NCBI GenBank assembly: GCA_031549535.1
Contig: JAVBPP010000046.1
Location: 1 to 21,547 of the forward strand
DNA from: JAVBPP01 sp031549535
Lineage (GTDB): Bacteria > Bacillota > Clostridia > Oscillospirales > Acutalibacteraceae
Length of the DNA stretch: 21,547 nt
Direction: 5' to 3'
The notes under the pieces were generated by a model. That model did not search any database. It was not told where the DNA came from and worked only from the letters and a program-made list of their open reading frames with translations. Of the stretch, positions 6,963 to 13,930 are shown piece after piece (position 1 is the stretch's first letter; each line of letters opens with the position of its first letter). The position numbers were made by a program, and so were the translations under genes.

Positions 6963-8228
6963 ATGAAAATTGCAGAAGAATGCGCCAAGGGGGCACATTA
7001 CCATTGCAGTGAAAATGCCCAATTTGCAGCCAAACGCATTGAGCGGCTCATTGTAAATTATGGCCCGCGCGCACCGGGGAGTGAGGCGGAGTATGCCGCC
7101 CAAAAGTTTATGGCAGCGGAACTGGAACCGCTAACGGATTCTGTCGAAACGGAGCAATTCACCGTCCATCGGCAGGCCTTCATGGGTTTTATCCCGTTTA
7201 CGGTTTTGGTGGGCTCTGCCAGTGCATTGCTGTTTTGGCGCAATTTGCCGCTCACCGGCTTTGTGCTTGCGCTGCTTGCACTGCTGCCGTTGGTGCTGGA
7301 GTTTTTGATGTATCGGCAGTTTATCGACTTCCTCTTCCCCGCGCAGCAGTCTCACAATGTCCTTGCGCGGCGTAAGCCTAAGGGCGAAATCAAGCAGCGT
7401 ATTTTTTTGGTTGCCCACGCGGATTCTCAATACGAGTGGACCTTGAACCTGCGCCTAGGCGGCGTTGGGATGAAGCTGGTGATGATACCCTCTGTCGTGC
7501 TTCTTTTTGTCAGTTTTATTGCCAATTTAGTGAAATGGATTTTGTTGGACTTTACGCAGGTCTCGATTACACAGGGCTTTTGGTATTATCTGTTTTGGGT
7601 GGTTCAAATTGCCATGCTCTGCTTAACCCCTGCCATCATCGGTGTTTTGTTCTTCCAAAACCCCTTCCGCAGCGTTCCCGGCGCAAACGATAACCTTTCC
7701 GGCTGCTACACGGCAATCGGCGTGATGCGGGAGCTTGCCGAGGCGGGCATCGATTTGGCGCACACCGAGGTAGTCTGCATGCTCTCCGGTTCCGAGGAGG
7801 CAGGTCTGCGCGGCGCGAAGGCCTATGTAAAAAAGCATAAAAGCGAGTTGGAGGAAATTCCCACAATCTGTATTGGCCTGGATACCTTCCGCGATTTGGA
7901 ACATATGGCCGTGTATGACCGCGATATGAGCGGCACGGTGAAACACGATAAGCAGGTGCGGGCGCTGATGAAGCAGGCTGCCGCAAACTGCGGCTATGAT
8001 TTGCCCTATGCTTCTATTTATATCGGCGCGTGCGATGCCGCCGCGTTTACGCAGGCCGGCATACAATCCACCGGCTTTGCGGCAATGGACCCAACCCCGC
8101 CGCGCTATTATCACACGCGCCTGGATAACTGGGATACGCTAAAACCGGAAGTCATCGCGGCAGGTGTAGAAATCACGCTGGAAGCGGTTTGCATGTACGA
8201 TAAGGAAGGCCTGCCCGCCGTGCAGTAA
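6963..8228 (+). CDS. Membrane M28-family metallopeptidase
   Basis: A 421-residue protein with the M28 zinc aminopeptidase ligands in order: H152 in VAHADS, D243 in GANDNLSG, E278/E279 in SGSEEAG, D307 in GLDTF and H384 in YYHTRLDNW. Hydrophobic segments lie at about 74-92, 98-116, 170-195 and 205-231. The second pair lies between the first two zinc ligands, so the catalytic domain is interrupted by a membrane hairpin. The enzyme probably trims peptides at or near the membrane; the substrate is unknown. ATG 6963 is used because GAGGAGG (6951-6957) is just upstream; a GTG at 6900 in the same frame lies inside the promoter and cannot be used from it. A terminator-like hairpin follows. Confidence 0.85.
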   Translation: MKIAEECAKGAHYHCSENAQFAAKRIERLIVNYGPRAPGSEAEYAAQKFMAAELEPLTDSVETEQFTVHRQAFMGFIPFTVLVGSASALLFWRNLPLTGFVLALLALLPLVLEFLMYRQFIDFLFPAQQSHNVLARRKPKGEIKQRIFLVAHADSQYEWTLNLRLGGVGMKLVMIPSVVLLFVSFIANLVKWILLDFTQVSITQGFWYYLFWVVQIAMLCLTPAIIGVLFFQNPFRSVPGANDNLSGCYTAIGVMRELAEAGIDLAHTEVVCMLSGSEEAGLRGAKAYVKKHKSELEEIPTICIGLDTFRDLEHMAVYDRDMSGTVKHDKQVRALMKQAAANCGYDLPYASIYIGACDAAAFTQAGIQSTGFAAMDPTPPRYYHTRLDNWDTLKPEVIAAGVEITLEAVCMYDKEGLPAVQ

Positions 8229-8239
8229 CAGAAGAAGTA

Positions 8240-8288
8240 CACCCCTCATATCTTAGTAATACTATAGGATATAAGGGGTGTTTTGTTT
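8240..8288 (+). terminator. Intrinsic terminator whose 3' arm contains the next gene's ribosome site
   Basis: A 13-bp stem with one mismatch (8240-8252 with 8268-8280), a 15-base loop, and a TTTTGTTT tail (8281-8288). AAGGGG in the 3' arm (8273-8278) is also the likely Shine-Dalgarno of the M15 gene, eight bases before its TTG start. Confidence 0.75.
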
Positions 8289-8964
8289 GGCTAAAATCAT
8301 TGTGTATAACAATAATACAGACCGCATGGAAACATACTACCGGGGCGAAAATGAGGCCATGCCCTATAACACGGGCGGAACGCTGCGTGTTTCGGAATTT
8401 CGCGGCTCCAGCCGCAGCCCAACCCTGTGGACCTCCAGACGCGCGATGGAATCCTTCAATCAGCAGAGAAAAATTTGGGGACAGCCCATTTACGTTGGTT
8501 TTGCGTTCAAACGCCCGTGGGAGGGCGGCCATTCGGGTCAATCTCAGCATTACAATGGAACCGCCTTCGATGTAGGCCAAAATTTAACCAGCGCTCAGCG
8601 CAGCGCCCTGCGCAGAAGTGCCCAAAATTCCGGCCTGTGGAGCTATGTGGAGCCCGCGTCTCTAACACCCTCCTGGGTGCACTTTGACCGCCGCCAGCTA
8701 CCTTCTGCCTGCGCAAGCGGCTACCCCACGCTAAAAGAAGGCAGCCGCAGCACCTATGTGCTGATTCTGCAGGATAGCCTAAACACCTTGGGCTTTCGCA
8801 CCGGAGGCCTAGACGGCTATTTCGGCCCCGCAACGAAAGACGCAGTCAAACGCTTCCAGCGCAGCCGTGGCCTTTCTGCGGACGGTATCGTCGGCTGCGG
8901 CACCTGGACAGCACTGCAGGGCGAAGTGGTTGGAAAAGGCAGAAGCGGAACGACAATTGATTAA
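8287..8964 (+). CDS. M15-type D-alanyl-D-alanine carboxypeptidase-like protein with peptidoglycan-binding domain
   Basis: A 225-residue protein. The N-terminal peptidase domain (about 25-135) carries zinc ligands in the M15/VanY arrangement: H88 and D95 in SQHYNGTAFD, and H132 in WVHFDRR. A PG_binding_1 domain (about 145-212) has the repeat-type motif GLDGYFGPATKDAVKRFQ. The likely role is trimming peptidoglycan stem peptides, though no signal peptide is visible, so export is unclear. The start is probably TTG 8287 (protein begins MAKIIVYNNN), with AAGGGG eight bases upstream. GTG 8278 in the same frame would start inside the ribosome site. No separate promoter is evident, so it may depend on read-through from the M28 gene past the hairpin. 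Confidence 0.85.
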   Translation: MAKIIVYNNNTDRMETYYRGENEAMPYNTGGTLRVSEFRGSSRSPTLWTSRRAMESFNQQRKIWGQPIYVGFAFKRPWEGGHSGQSQHYNGTAFDVGQNLTSAQRSALRRSAQNSGLWSYVEPASLTPSWVHFDRRQLPSACASGYPTLKEGSRSTYVLILQDSLNTLGFRTGGLDGYFGPATKDAVKRFQRSRGLSADGIVGCGTWTALQGEVVGKGRSGTTID

Positions 8965-8970
8965 CAACAA

Positions 8971-9010
8971 AACCCCCGCAGCCCTTACGTCATAAGGCAC
9001 TGCGGGGGTT
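8971..9010. terminator. Shared terminator of the M15 gene and tRNA operon
   Basis: An 11-bp outer stem (8971-8981 with 9000-9010) with a nested five-bp stem CCTTA/TAAGG (8983-8987, 8993-8997). On the minus strand it is followed by TTTTGTTGTT, a good tail for the tRNA transcript. On the plus strand the tail is only TTCTCTCT, so it is weaker for the M15 gene. Confidence 0.75.
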
Positions 9011-9015
9011 CTCTC

Positions 9016-9092
9016 TGGTGGACACACACGGACTCGAACCGTGGACCTCTTGCGTGTGAAGCAAGCGCTCTAACCAGCTGAGCTATGCGTCC
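9016..9092 (-). tRNA. tRNA-Val (CAC)
   Basis: A full cloverleaf on the minus strand: acceptor GGACGCA/TGTGTCC, D arm with AGCTCAGCTGGTTAGAGC, anticodon stem CTTGC/GCAAG with loop TTCACAC (anticodon CAC, codon GTG), T arm CACGG-TTCGAGT-CCGTG, and encoded CCA (9016-9018). It is the last gene of a Met-Glu-Val operon. Confidence 0.97.
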
Positions 9093-9177
9093 AAATGCCG
9101 ACGAATGGCCAATCACAAAAGTGAACTGAAAGGCGTTTTCCGCATTCATTTCTTTTGCAATCAGCCACCGAAAACAT

Positions 9178-9252
9178 TGGTGACCCGGACGAGAATCGAA
9201 CTCGTGTTACCGCCGTGAAAGGGCGGTGTCTTAACCGCTTGACCACCGGGCC
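9178..9252 (-). tRNA. tRNA-Glu (TTC)
   Basis: Cloverleaf on the minus strand: acceptor GGCCCGG/CCGGGTC with one G-U pair, anticodon stem CCGCC/GGCGG with loop CTTTCAC (anticodon TTC), T arm ACGAG-TTCGATT-CTCGT, and encoded CCA (9178-9180). It is the middle gene of the operon. Confidence 0.97.
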
Positions 9253-9273
9253 TTATCGCTCTGAAACGGAAAA

Positions 9274-9350
9274 TGGTAGCGGCAGTCGGATTTGAACCAA
9301 CGACACTTCGGGTATGAACCGAATGCTCTAGCCAACTGAGCTATGCCGCC
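9274..9350 (-). tRNA. tRNA-Met (CAT), elongator type
   Basis: Cloverleaf on the minus strand: acceptor GGCGGCA/TGCCGCT (one mismatch-tolerant end pair), anticodon stem TTCGG/CCGAA with loop TTCATAC, and encoded CCA (9274-9276). It lacks the C1-A72 mismatch and the three G-C pairs next to the anticodon of initiator tRNA, so it is the elongator. A CAT tRNA modified to read ATA (Ile) is less likely from its close match to Bacillus elongator Met tRNA. Confidence 0.93.
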
Positions 9351-9380
9351 ATAGCTGATTTTCCGCGCGAAAGCTTGTCT

Positions 9381-9409
9381 ATTATATTATAGGCCGGTGT
9401 TTTTGTCAA
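9381..9409 (-). promoter_or_regulatory. Perfect consensus promoter of the tRNA operon
   Basis: On the minus strand TTGACA (9409-9404), a 17-base spacer and TATAAT (9386-9381): an exact sigma-A consensus, as expected for stable RNA genes. The start is near 9374. No clear terminator separates the GDPD gene stop (9445) from this promoter. Confidence 0.92.
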
Positions 9410-9444
9410 CATATTTTTTGCACTTTTCAAAATTATTGCACCGT

Positions 9445-10233
9445 CTATTTTCCCCACTGCGTCATCAGCTCCTGTAAAACATCCGGTTGCTTGCTTGTGA
9501 TATTATCCACACCCAAATGCAACATGCGGCACATATCCAATTTTTTGTTCACAGTCCAGACCGAAACAAGCAAACCGTTTTCATGCATGACCTCCACCAA
9601 AAGCGCGGATGCCTCTCGATAATTCAGGTTAATGCCGATTGCGCCCAGGCGCTTACAGTTATCTGCAAGCGTTTGCAGGTATGCTTTGTTCTCTCTCTCT
9701 TCCTTGGGAACTCCCATGTTGAGGTAATACGGAATCTCCGGAGCATCCTTGCTCACCAGCTCTGCCTGCTCCTGCGAGACGCCTGTGAAAAACAATTGAC
9801 CCGTGATGCCCTGCGCCTGTGCCAGCCTTTGAATTTCGGGAACATTGGTAATTTGCTTCAAATCTAAATTCACACGCGCGGGGTATTGGGCGATAACACC
9901 GAAGGCCTCCTCCAGTGTTGTTACGGCGGAACCCGATTCGGGGTCGTCATGGCTCAAAATGGGTTGCTTATCCGCGTCAAAGCGCACATCTACCTCGATG
10001 CAACCGTTGCAGATAAACTCCAGACAAACTTCAATGGAATCCAAGGTGTTCGCCTGCGTTTTGAGAGCCCCGGCGTGGGCGGTGGCGGTGAAACCCTGCG
10101 GCAGAGCCAGAGGCTCTTTTTGCAGCTTGTTCATTTGCAGCTGCTTGCTCAGCGACACGCCACCCACTATCAATAGTGAAAGCGCCGCTACGGAGCCTAC
10201 TGCTCCGCCAATGATTTTAATCGATTTTTTCAT
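9445..10233 (-). CDS. Membrane-anchored glycerophosphodiester phosphodiesterase (GDPD) family protein
   Basis: A 262-residue protein with an N-terminal membrane anchor (residues 6-28) and an extracytoplasmic GDPD TIM-barrel domain. Motifs in order: AHAG (H53), ANT at 61-63 as a variant of the usual ENT, EVDVRFD (E80, D82), SHDD (H95, D96), NLDLK (D124, K126), VWTVN, and the C-terminal GVDNITSKQPDVL. The family cleaves glycerophosphodiesters to glycerol-3-phosphate and an alcohol; membrane-bound members may act on lipids or lipoteichoic-acid parts. AHAG replaces the common AHRG and ENT is changed, so activity could differ. GGGAGG and AAGG lie just before ATG 10233. It has a leader of about 155 bases from its own promoter. 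Confidence 0.88.
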   Translation of the reverse strand: MKKSIKIIGGAVGSVAALSLLIVGGVSLSKQLQMNKLQKEPLALPQGFTATAHAGALKTQANTLDSIEVCLEFICNGCIEVDVRFDADKQPILSHDDPESGSAVTTLEEAFGVIAQYPARVNLDLKQITNVPEIQRLAQAQGITGQLFFTGVSQEQAELVSKDAPEIPYYLNMGVPKEERENKAYLQTLADNCKRLGAIGINLNYREASALLVEVMHENGLLVSVWTVNKKLDMCRMLHLGVDNITSKQPDVLQELMTQWGK

Positions 10234-10390
10234 ACTACCTTGCCTCCCGCTTTATTTCCATCCAAAAACCTCGAAACGCTATTACGCGTGCCTTGTCGGG
10301 GATTGCTCATGTCATTACTTACGCTTGATTGCGGGCCACCACTCTGTCACACAGCTCTATCCAAGGTATGCACGGCAAAGCAGTTTACCT
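10234..10390 (-). promoter_or_regulatory. Long structured leader of the GDPD gene (unclassified)
   Basis: The transcript from the promoter at 10398-10403 would carry about 155 bases before the ATG. On the minus strand CGTGC-ATA-CCTTG early in the leader can pair with CAAGG-CACG about 80 bases later. Inside are CTGT/ACAG, and after the closing stem an ACGC/GCGT hairpin lies before the ribosome site. This fits a structured cis-regulatory RNA but matches no riboswitch class I know. Confidence 0.3.
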
Positions 10391-10397
10391 GTTTGTA

Positions 10398-10406
10398 ATT
10401 ATACCA
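10398..10406 (-). promoter_or_regulatory. Extended -10 promoter of the GDPD gene
   Basis: On the minus strand TGGTATAAT: TG at 10406-10405 and TATAAT at 10403-10398. No convincing -35 is seen. Confidence 0.6.
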
Positions 10407-10489
10407 CAAAATGGGGCATTTAAGTGCTTTTTTTGATAAAACGCGGAAACAATCTTTATTTAGGCTCAATCATTCGCAGGCTTTCGCTG

Positions 10490-11164
10490 TCATTTCACAT
10501 ACTTGTTTATCAAATTTTCTTTTAACCGATTGATTGCATCCCGTTGCTCGAAGGAAAAACAATTAAACTCATTGTTTTTTATTTCAATATACCGTATGCC
10601 ATCCCTTTCATCCAGTATCTGCGGGCTAGTAAATTCTGCTCGAAATCAAGATGCCAAGCGATTGACCGGAACATAAATATTGTTTTTTAGCGTCTTTTCA
10701 TATTCCGGGTGAAATTCTCGTTTGTTTGCAAAGATAATATAGTCATGATCCTGTTCCATTAAATTAAAAAAAGAATGGTTAAAATAAGCAATTTCATGAT
10801 TTGAGTTATAGTCAAAATAATTTGTTTGATAGAAATAAAATTCATCATCTATGGAAATGTTTCCGCGGTACACTTCAACCACTTTCAGGAAACACTTTAC
10901 CGCTTGGTATTCGTTCCAGTCGTTCCCAATTTTTTTTGCTTTTACTATGATTTCTGCGCTTTCAAGGCTTGTTGTTATGATGTCTCCCACGTCTTCGTCA
11001 TACAAAAATTGTGTTATCAATACGCATACATCCGGATTGTTTTGTGCCTTCTGTATATTGCTAACATAGCTTCTGTTTGTTATGATGCCTAATAGTATCG
11101 CAAACAAAAGAATAAGGCAAAACGCAAATGTAGAAACGTATTTTACTTGCATCCATCTACCCAT
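10490..11164 (-). pseudogene. Membrane-anchored extracytoplasmic protein gene cut by an in-frame TGA
   Basis: ATG 11164 (GGAGG six bases upstream) opens a 172-residue frame to TGA at 10648-10646. The same frame stays open for 51 more codons to TGA 10490-10492, and these codons read like protein (AEFTSPQILDERDGIRYIEI...). The original product was probably 224 residues. A single CGA-to-TGA change would explain the break. The protein has one N-terminal membrane helix (about 9-27) and an outer domain with the pattern VKCFLKVVEVYRGN...YIIFANK, loosely like OB-fold/netrin-like secreted domains. The start overlaps the ATPase gene end by eight bases, so translation is coupled and the protein probably works with the transporter. 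A truncated 172-residue product may still be made. Confidence 0.6.
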
Positions 11165-11813
11165 TATCAGCCTCCGGTTTGCGAAGTATTGCGGTTCCAT
11201 CCCCCATTTGCACGATATCATCACAAAAATCTTCAAAATCTTCAAGAGAATGGCTGGCAATTAGTATCGTTGCGCCCCTGCTTTTTTCTTCATTTATGAT
11301 TGATTTAAACAATGCAACCCCATCTTTATCAAGGGCATTGGTAGGCTCGTCTAAAATTAATATATCAGGTTTCTCCATAATTGCTTGTGCAAATACGAGC
11401 CGCTGCTTCATGCCAAGTGAATACTTAGAAAACGGCTTTTTCCCCGCCTCCCCAAGGCCTACCTTTTTAATCAGTTGAAGTATGTCTTCTTTTGTCAATA
11501 TGTTGCGAATCGTTGCCAATATAGACAAATTATCATACGCCGACAAATTCGGCCATAGGCCATTATTCTCAATCATAACCCCAATGTTTTGAGGAAATAC
11601 TTTCGTGTTGTCTATTTTTTCTCCATGAATCAAAAGCTCGCCTTCACTAAGCTTAACTAAACCGGATAACACTTTGAACAGCATTGTTTTTCCGGATCCG
11701 TTTTTGCCAACAAAACCAGTTATTGTGTTTCGTTCTATTTCTAGGTTTATTTTGTTTAATATTGTATAACTATTTATTATTTTGGAGCAGTTATGCAATT
11801 CAATGTAGGGCAT
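11157..11813 (-). CDS. ABC transporter ATP-binding protein
   Basis: A 218-residue ATPase with Walker A GKNGSGKT (residues 36-43), signature YSLGMKQR (131-138), Walker B ILILDEPTNALD (D155, E156) and switch histidine in IASHS (H188). The size and LGMKQR signature fit the DRA/BcrA-like group that drives ABC-2 exporters of peptides or antibiotics. ATG 11813 lies one base after the upstream permease stop, with GGAGG overlapping that gene's end. It is the third gene of a permease-permease-ATPase-membrane protein operon. Codons are AT-rich like the rest of this island. The substrate is unknown; export of, or immunity to, an antimicrobial peptide is a reasonable guess. Confidence 0.92.
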   Translation of the reverse strand: MPYIELHNCSKIINSYTILNKINLEIERNTITGFVGKNGSGKTMLFKVLSGLVKLSEGELLIHGEKIDNTKVFPQNIGVMIENNGLWPNLSAYDNLSILATIRNILTKEDILQLIKKVGLGEAGKKPFSKYSLGMKQRLVFAQAIMEKPDILILDEPTNALDKDGVALFKSIINEEKSRGATILIASHSLEDFEDFCDDIVQMGDGTAILRKPEADNG

Positions 11814-11814
11814 G

Positions 11815-12606
11815 TTAATCCTCCAGCAAAAGACCAAAGTCAATTTTTTTAATTCTCCAGTACCCTATAACAGAAATTATCATTATGACAACGAAAAAGA
11901 ATAGTACTGACTGCCATACCATAAAATTCGGCATTGTAAAGCCAGCGTCCGCAGGCGATACATAATCCAAGTATTCTATGTGAGCTTTAAAATAAAAATG
12001 GAATATGGGATTTAATAGCCACTGTAATTTTGTATTCCTGGCATAAACGAAGTGTAAGCCCAACATAAAAAATAACAAAACCAGCGCCGGCAAAAGCCAT
12101 TTTACAGGCACATAAAATGAGAGCATATTCATCAGAAGGCTAACTGTAAAAACGAATAGCCACGCAAGTATAACTGTATAAAAATTGGGTAAAACAGTGC
12201 CGCTTATTGCATCAATGCCCGTAGGAGAAGATATTTGTAAAAATATTATACCTAACAATCTAAAGAAAAGTATCATTAAAAATGAAAAAAGACTTAATAA
12301 AAATAGCTTCTTTAAAAACCAACGTTTTAAATTCCTCTCTCTTGTAAAGCAATAAATAATTTCTATTTGTAGATCTTTTCGAAATAAGTCAATAAAGCAA
12401 ATGATAAACAGGGTGAACGGAATCAATTGCAGAATAACCGCCAGGACGTTTGTCATATCGCTCATGAAGTAAAACGCTTGCAATTGGTTTAGAAGCACAT
12501 CGCCTAGCGACCCTTGTATGGCAACAAGCGAAAGCATGCATGCGCATAGACAACAAACTGTCATTGAAACTAATATTCTCTGCCGATATAGGCGCAAGTT
12601 TAACAT
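11815..12606 (-). CDS. ABC-2-like transporter permease (second)
   Basis: A 263-residue integral membrane protein with about six hydrophobic segments: near residues 13-32, 52-74, 98-122, 138-163, 168-187 and 229-250. It has no catalytic motif. The ATG directly follows the TGA of the first permease gene, and the ATPase gene begins one base after its own stop, so all are translated together. With the first permease it presumably forms a heterodimeric channel. The sequence family is not recognised beyond general ABC-2 character. Confidence 0.75.
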   Translation of the reverse strand: MLNLRLYRQRILVSMTVCCLCACMLSLVAIQGSLGDVLLNQLQAFYFMSDMTNVLAVILQLIPFTLFIICFIDLFRKDLQIEIIYCFTRERNLKRWFLKKLFLLSLFSFLMILFFRLLGIIFLQISSPTGIDAISGTVLPNFYTVILAWLFVFTVSLLMNMLSFYVPVKWLLPALVLLFFMLGLHFVYARNTKLQWLLNPIFHFYFKAHIEYLDYVSPADAGFTMPNFMVWQSVLFFFVVIMIISVIGYWRIKKIDFGLLLED

Positions 12607-13443
12607 TCATTTCCCCTCAACGTTATTGAGCTTTTCTATGCACCTGGGTGATAATATAATAATTAACAAAGCCAAAAAACCAAACATTGCAAACAAAAAC
12701 ACCATAGACTTCGGCTTACTGTTCTCAAGTGCAATTAAATAGGAAAAAGGCGATATCTCAATTGAAGAAATCAAATTTGATAGTATAATAATAAAATTAT
12801 TTATAATAAACGCTAGGGAAAGTATTAAGATGCGATTATTGGAAATAAAATACGAGAGCGCATATACCACTATAGCGCACAACATGCAAAAGACCGTTAA
12901 CAGAACGAGAAAAAGAAGGTTGTATCCATAAGGGTTGCGCACAAATAGCGCAGGAAACAACGTATTTTCCATGTAATAGGAGTAATAAATCGACTGATCG
13001 GCTGACATTGCATACAGGGAGTAGTTCAAACTTTCTTTCGGAAAAGCAAGCATGCTTAGCAAATAATTGATTAAAAACGGTATGAATACAACGGCTCCTG
13101 CAGAAAGTGCAACGGCAACCATTTTGCTATAGTAATAGTTCTTTCCGGATACTCTTGCGCGTAAGCAAGGCAGGATATAGCCTTGCTTATCTGATATGTA
13201 AGAATCCGCAAAGGGAAGGACAATGAGGAAGGGAATTAGGGAAGGCAATATGGCGGATAATTGGTTCGACTCCGATCTTAAAATAAATGTTTTATCTGCT
13301 GAGAGAACGAATACAGTATCTGCATGATATAAGTCCATACAAAAAGAGACAAAAACATAGACCGACAACACTGTCATTCCCAGAAACGTAAAAATAAATT
13401 CGTTGCGCTTCATCAGAAGCTTCAGCTGTGATTTGAAAAACAT
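12607..13443 (-). CDS. ABC-2-like transporter permease (first)
   Basis: A 278-residue membrane protein with about six hydrophobic segments. A long extracytoplasmic loop follows the first helix (about residues 42-70), then SYISDKQGYILPCLRARVSGKNYYYSK connects helix two and three, a position typical of the cytoplasmic coupling region. Three near starts are possible: GTG 13461, ATG 13446 and ATG 13443. The last is best spaced from the GAGG site. It opens the transporter operon and lies about 30 bases after a dyad that may be a terminator or operator. No clear promoter is seen. Confidence 0.75.
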   Translation of the reverse strand: MFFKSQLKLLMKRNEFIFTFLGMTVLSVYVFVSFCMDLYHADTVFVLSADKTFILRSESNQLSAILPSLIPFLIVLPFADSYISDKQGYILPCLRARVSGKNYYYSKMVAVALSAGAVVFIPFLINYLLSMLAFPKESLNYSLYAMSADQSIYYSYYMENTLFPALFVRNPYGYNLLFLVLLTVFCMLCAIVVYALSYFISNNRILILSLAFIINNFIIILSNLISSIEISPFSYLIALENSKPKSMVFLFAMFGFLALLIIILSPRCIEKLNNVEGK

Positions 13444-13472
13444 CATTTTCCTCGTTCGCACTGAAAAACAGG

Positions 13473-13495
13473 CTGTAATACCATTGGTATTACAG
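13473..13495 (-). terminator. Dyad: probable terminator, possibly an operator
   Basis: A perfect ten-bp inverted repeat CTGTAATACC/GGTATTACAG with a three-base loop. On the minus strand it is followed within two bases by TGTTTTTC, so it can end the small membrane-protein transcript. It is also placed like an operator just before the permease operon. Confidence 0.5.
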
Positions 13496-13523
13496 CGCTT
13501 TCTAAGCGATTACCCTCATAACC

Positions 13524-13865
13524 CTATCTTTTATTCTCTTCATACCTGTTATAAGTATTTTTAATTCTACTCCCGATAAACAGTTCAACTTTCTTTCCGA
13601 ACGCTCTTCCGATAAGATTCACCAGCAGGCATACAAGCCCATAGACAATCAAATATGCGCCAATAGATATGATATAATACTTGCTCGGAAGTTGATTTAA
13701 AACACCAATGGCGATAAATAAAAGAGGCAGCGCAAGAAATTCGAATATCTCCCAAACAACCATGATAATGTATAACAAGACTCCGAAGAATTTTAAAAAT
13801 TTCAATCCATCAGCCTCCGTTTTTTCATGTGCCGCCTGGGCTCCTAGATGGTATAACCAAACCAT
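13524..13865 (-). CDS. Small two-helix membrane protein, unknown function
   Basis: A 113-residue protein. A short charged N-terminal part (MVWLYHLGAQAAHEKTEADG) precedes a long hydrophobic stretch (about 25-58, one long or two short helices). A second membrane segment lies at about 65-88, and the basic tail ends YNRYEENKR. I do not recognise the family. ATG 13865 has GGGAGGG six bases upstream; the frame extends a little further but without a better site. The start and ribosome site are in one arm of a hairpin (13866-13915). It lies 65 bases downstream of the HtrA-like gene and could be the last gene of that operon. Confidence 0.6.
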   Translation of the reverse strand: MVWLYHLGAQAAHEKTEADGLKFLKFFGVLLYIIMVVWEIFEFLALPLLFIAIGVLNQLPSKYYIISIGAYLIVYGLVCLLVNLIGRAFGKKVELFIGSRIKNTYNRYEENKR

Positions 13866-13915
13866 GACACCCTCCCAATCAAATCGTACCAATCCCGATT
13901 GAAAAGAAGGGTGTC
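13866..13915 (-). promoter_or_regulatory. Hairpin covering the ribosome site of the small membrane protein
   Basis: GACACCCT (13866-13873) pairs with AGGGTGTC (13908-13915), and inside CAATC (13876-13880) pairs with GATTG (13897-13901). On the minus-strand RNA the arm next to the ATG contains the GGGAGGG ribosome site, so folding would hide it. Confidence 0.5.
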
Positions 13916-13930
13916 TTCCACTATTGGCTA

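Noticed and set aside
9274..9350. Initiator tRNA-Met
   Set aside because: It has a normal first acceptor pair and lacks the G-C run beside the anticodon loop, so it is elongator type.
10234..10390. Known riboswitch in the GDPD leader
   Set aside because: I could not match the conserved cores of c-di-GMP, SAM, TPP, glycine or other common classes.
10646..10648. Selenocysteine at the in-frame TGA
   Set aside because: The context shows no redox motif or obvious SECIS-like hairpin right after the codon; a nonsense change is simpler.
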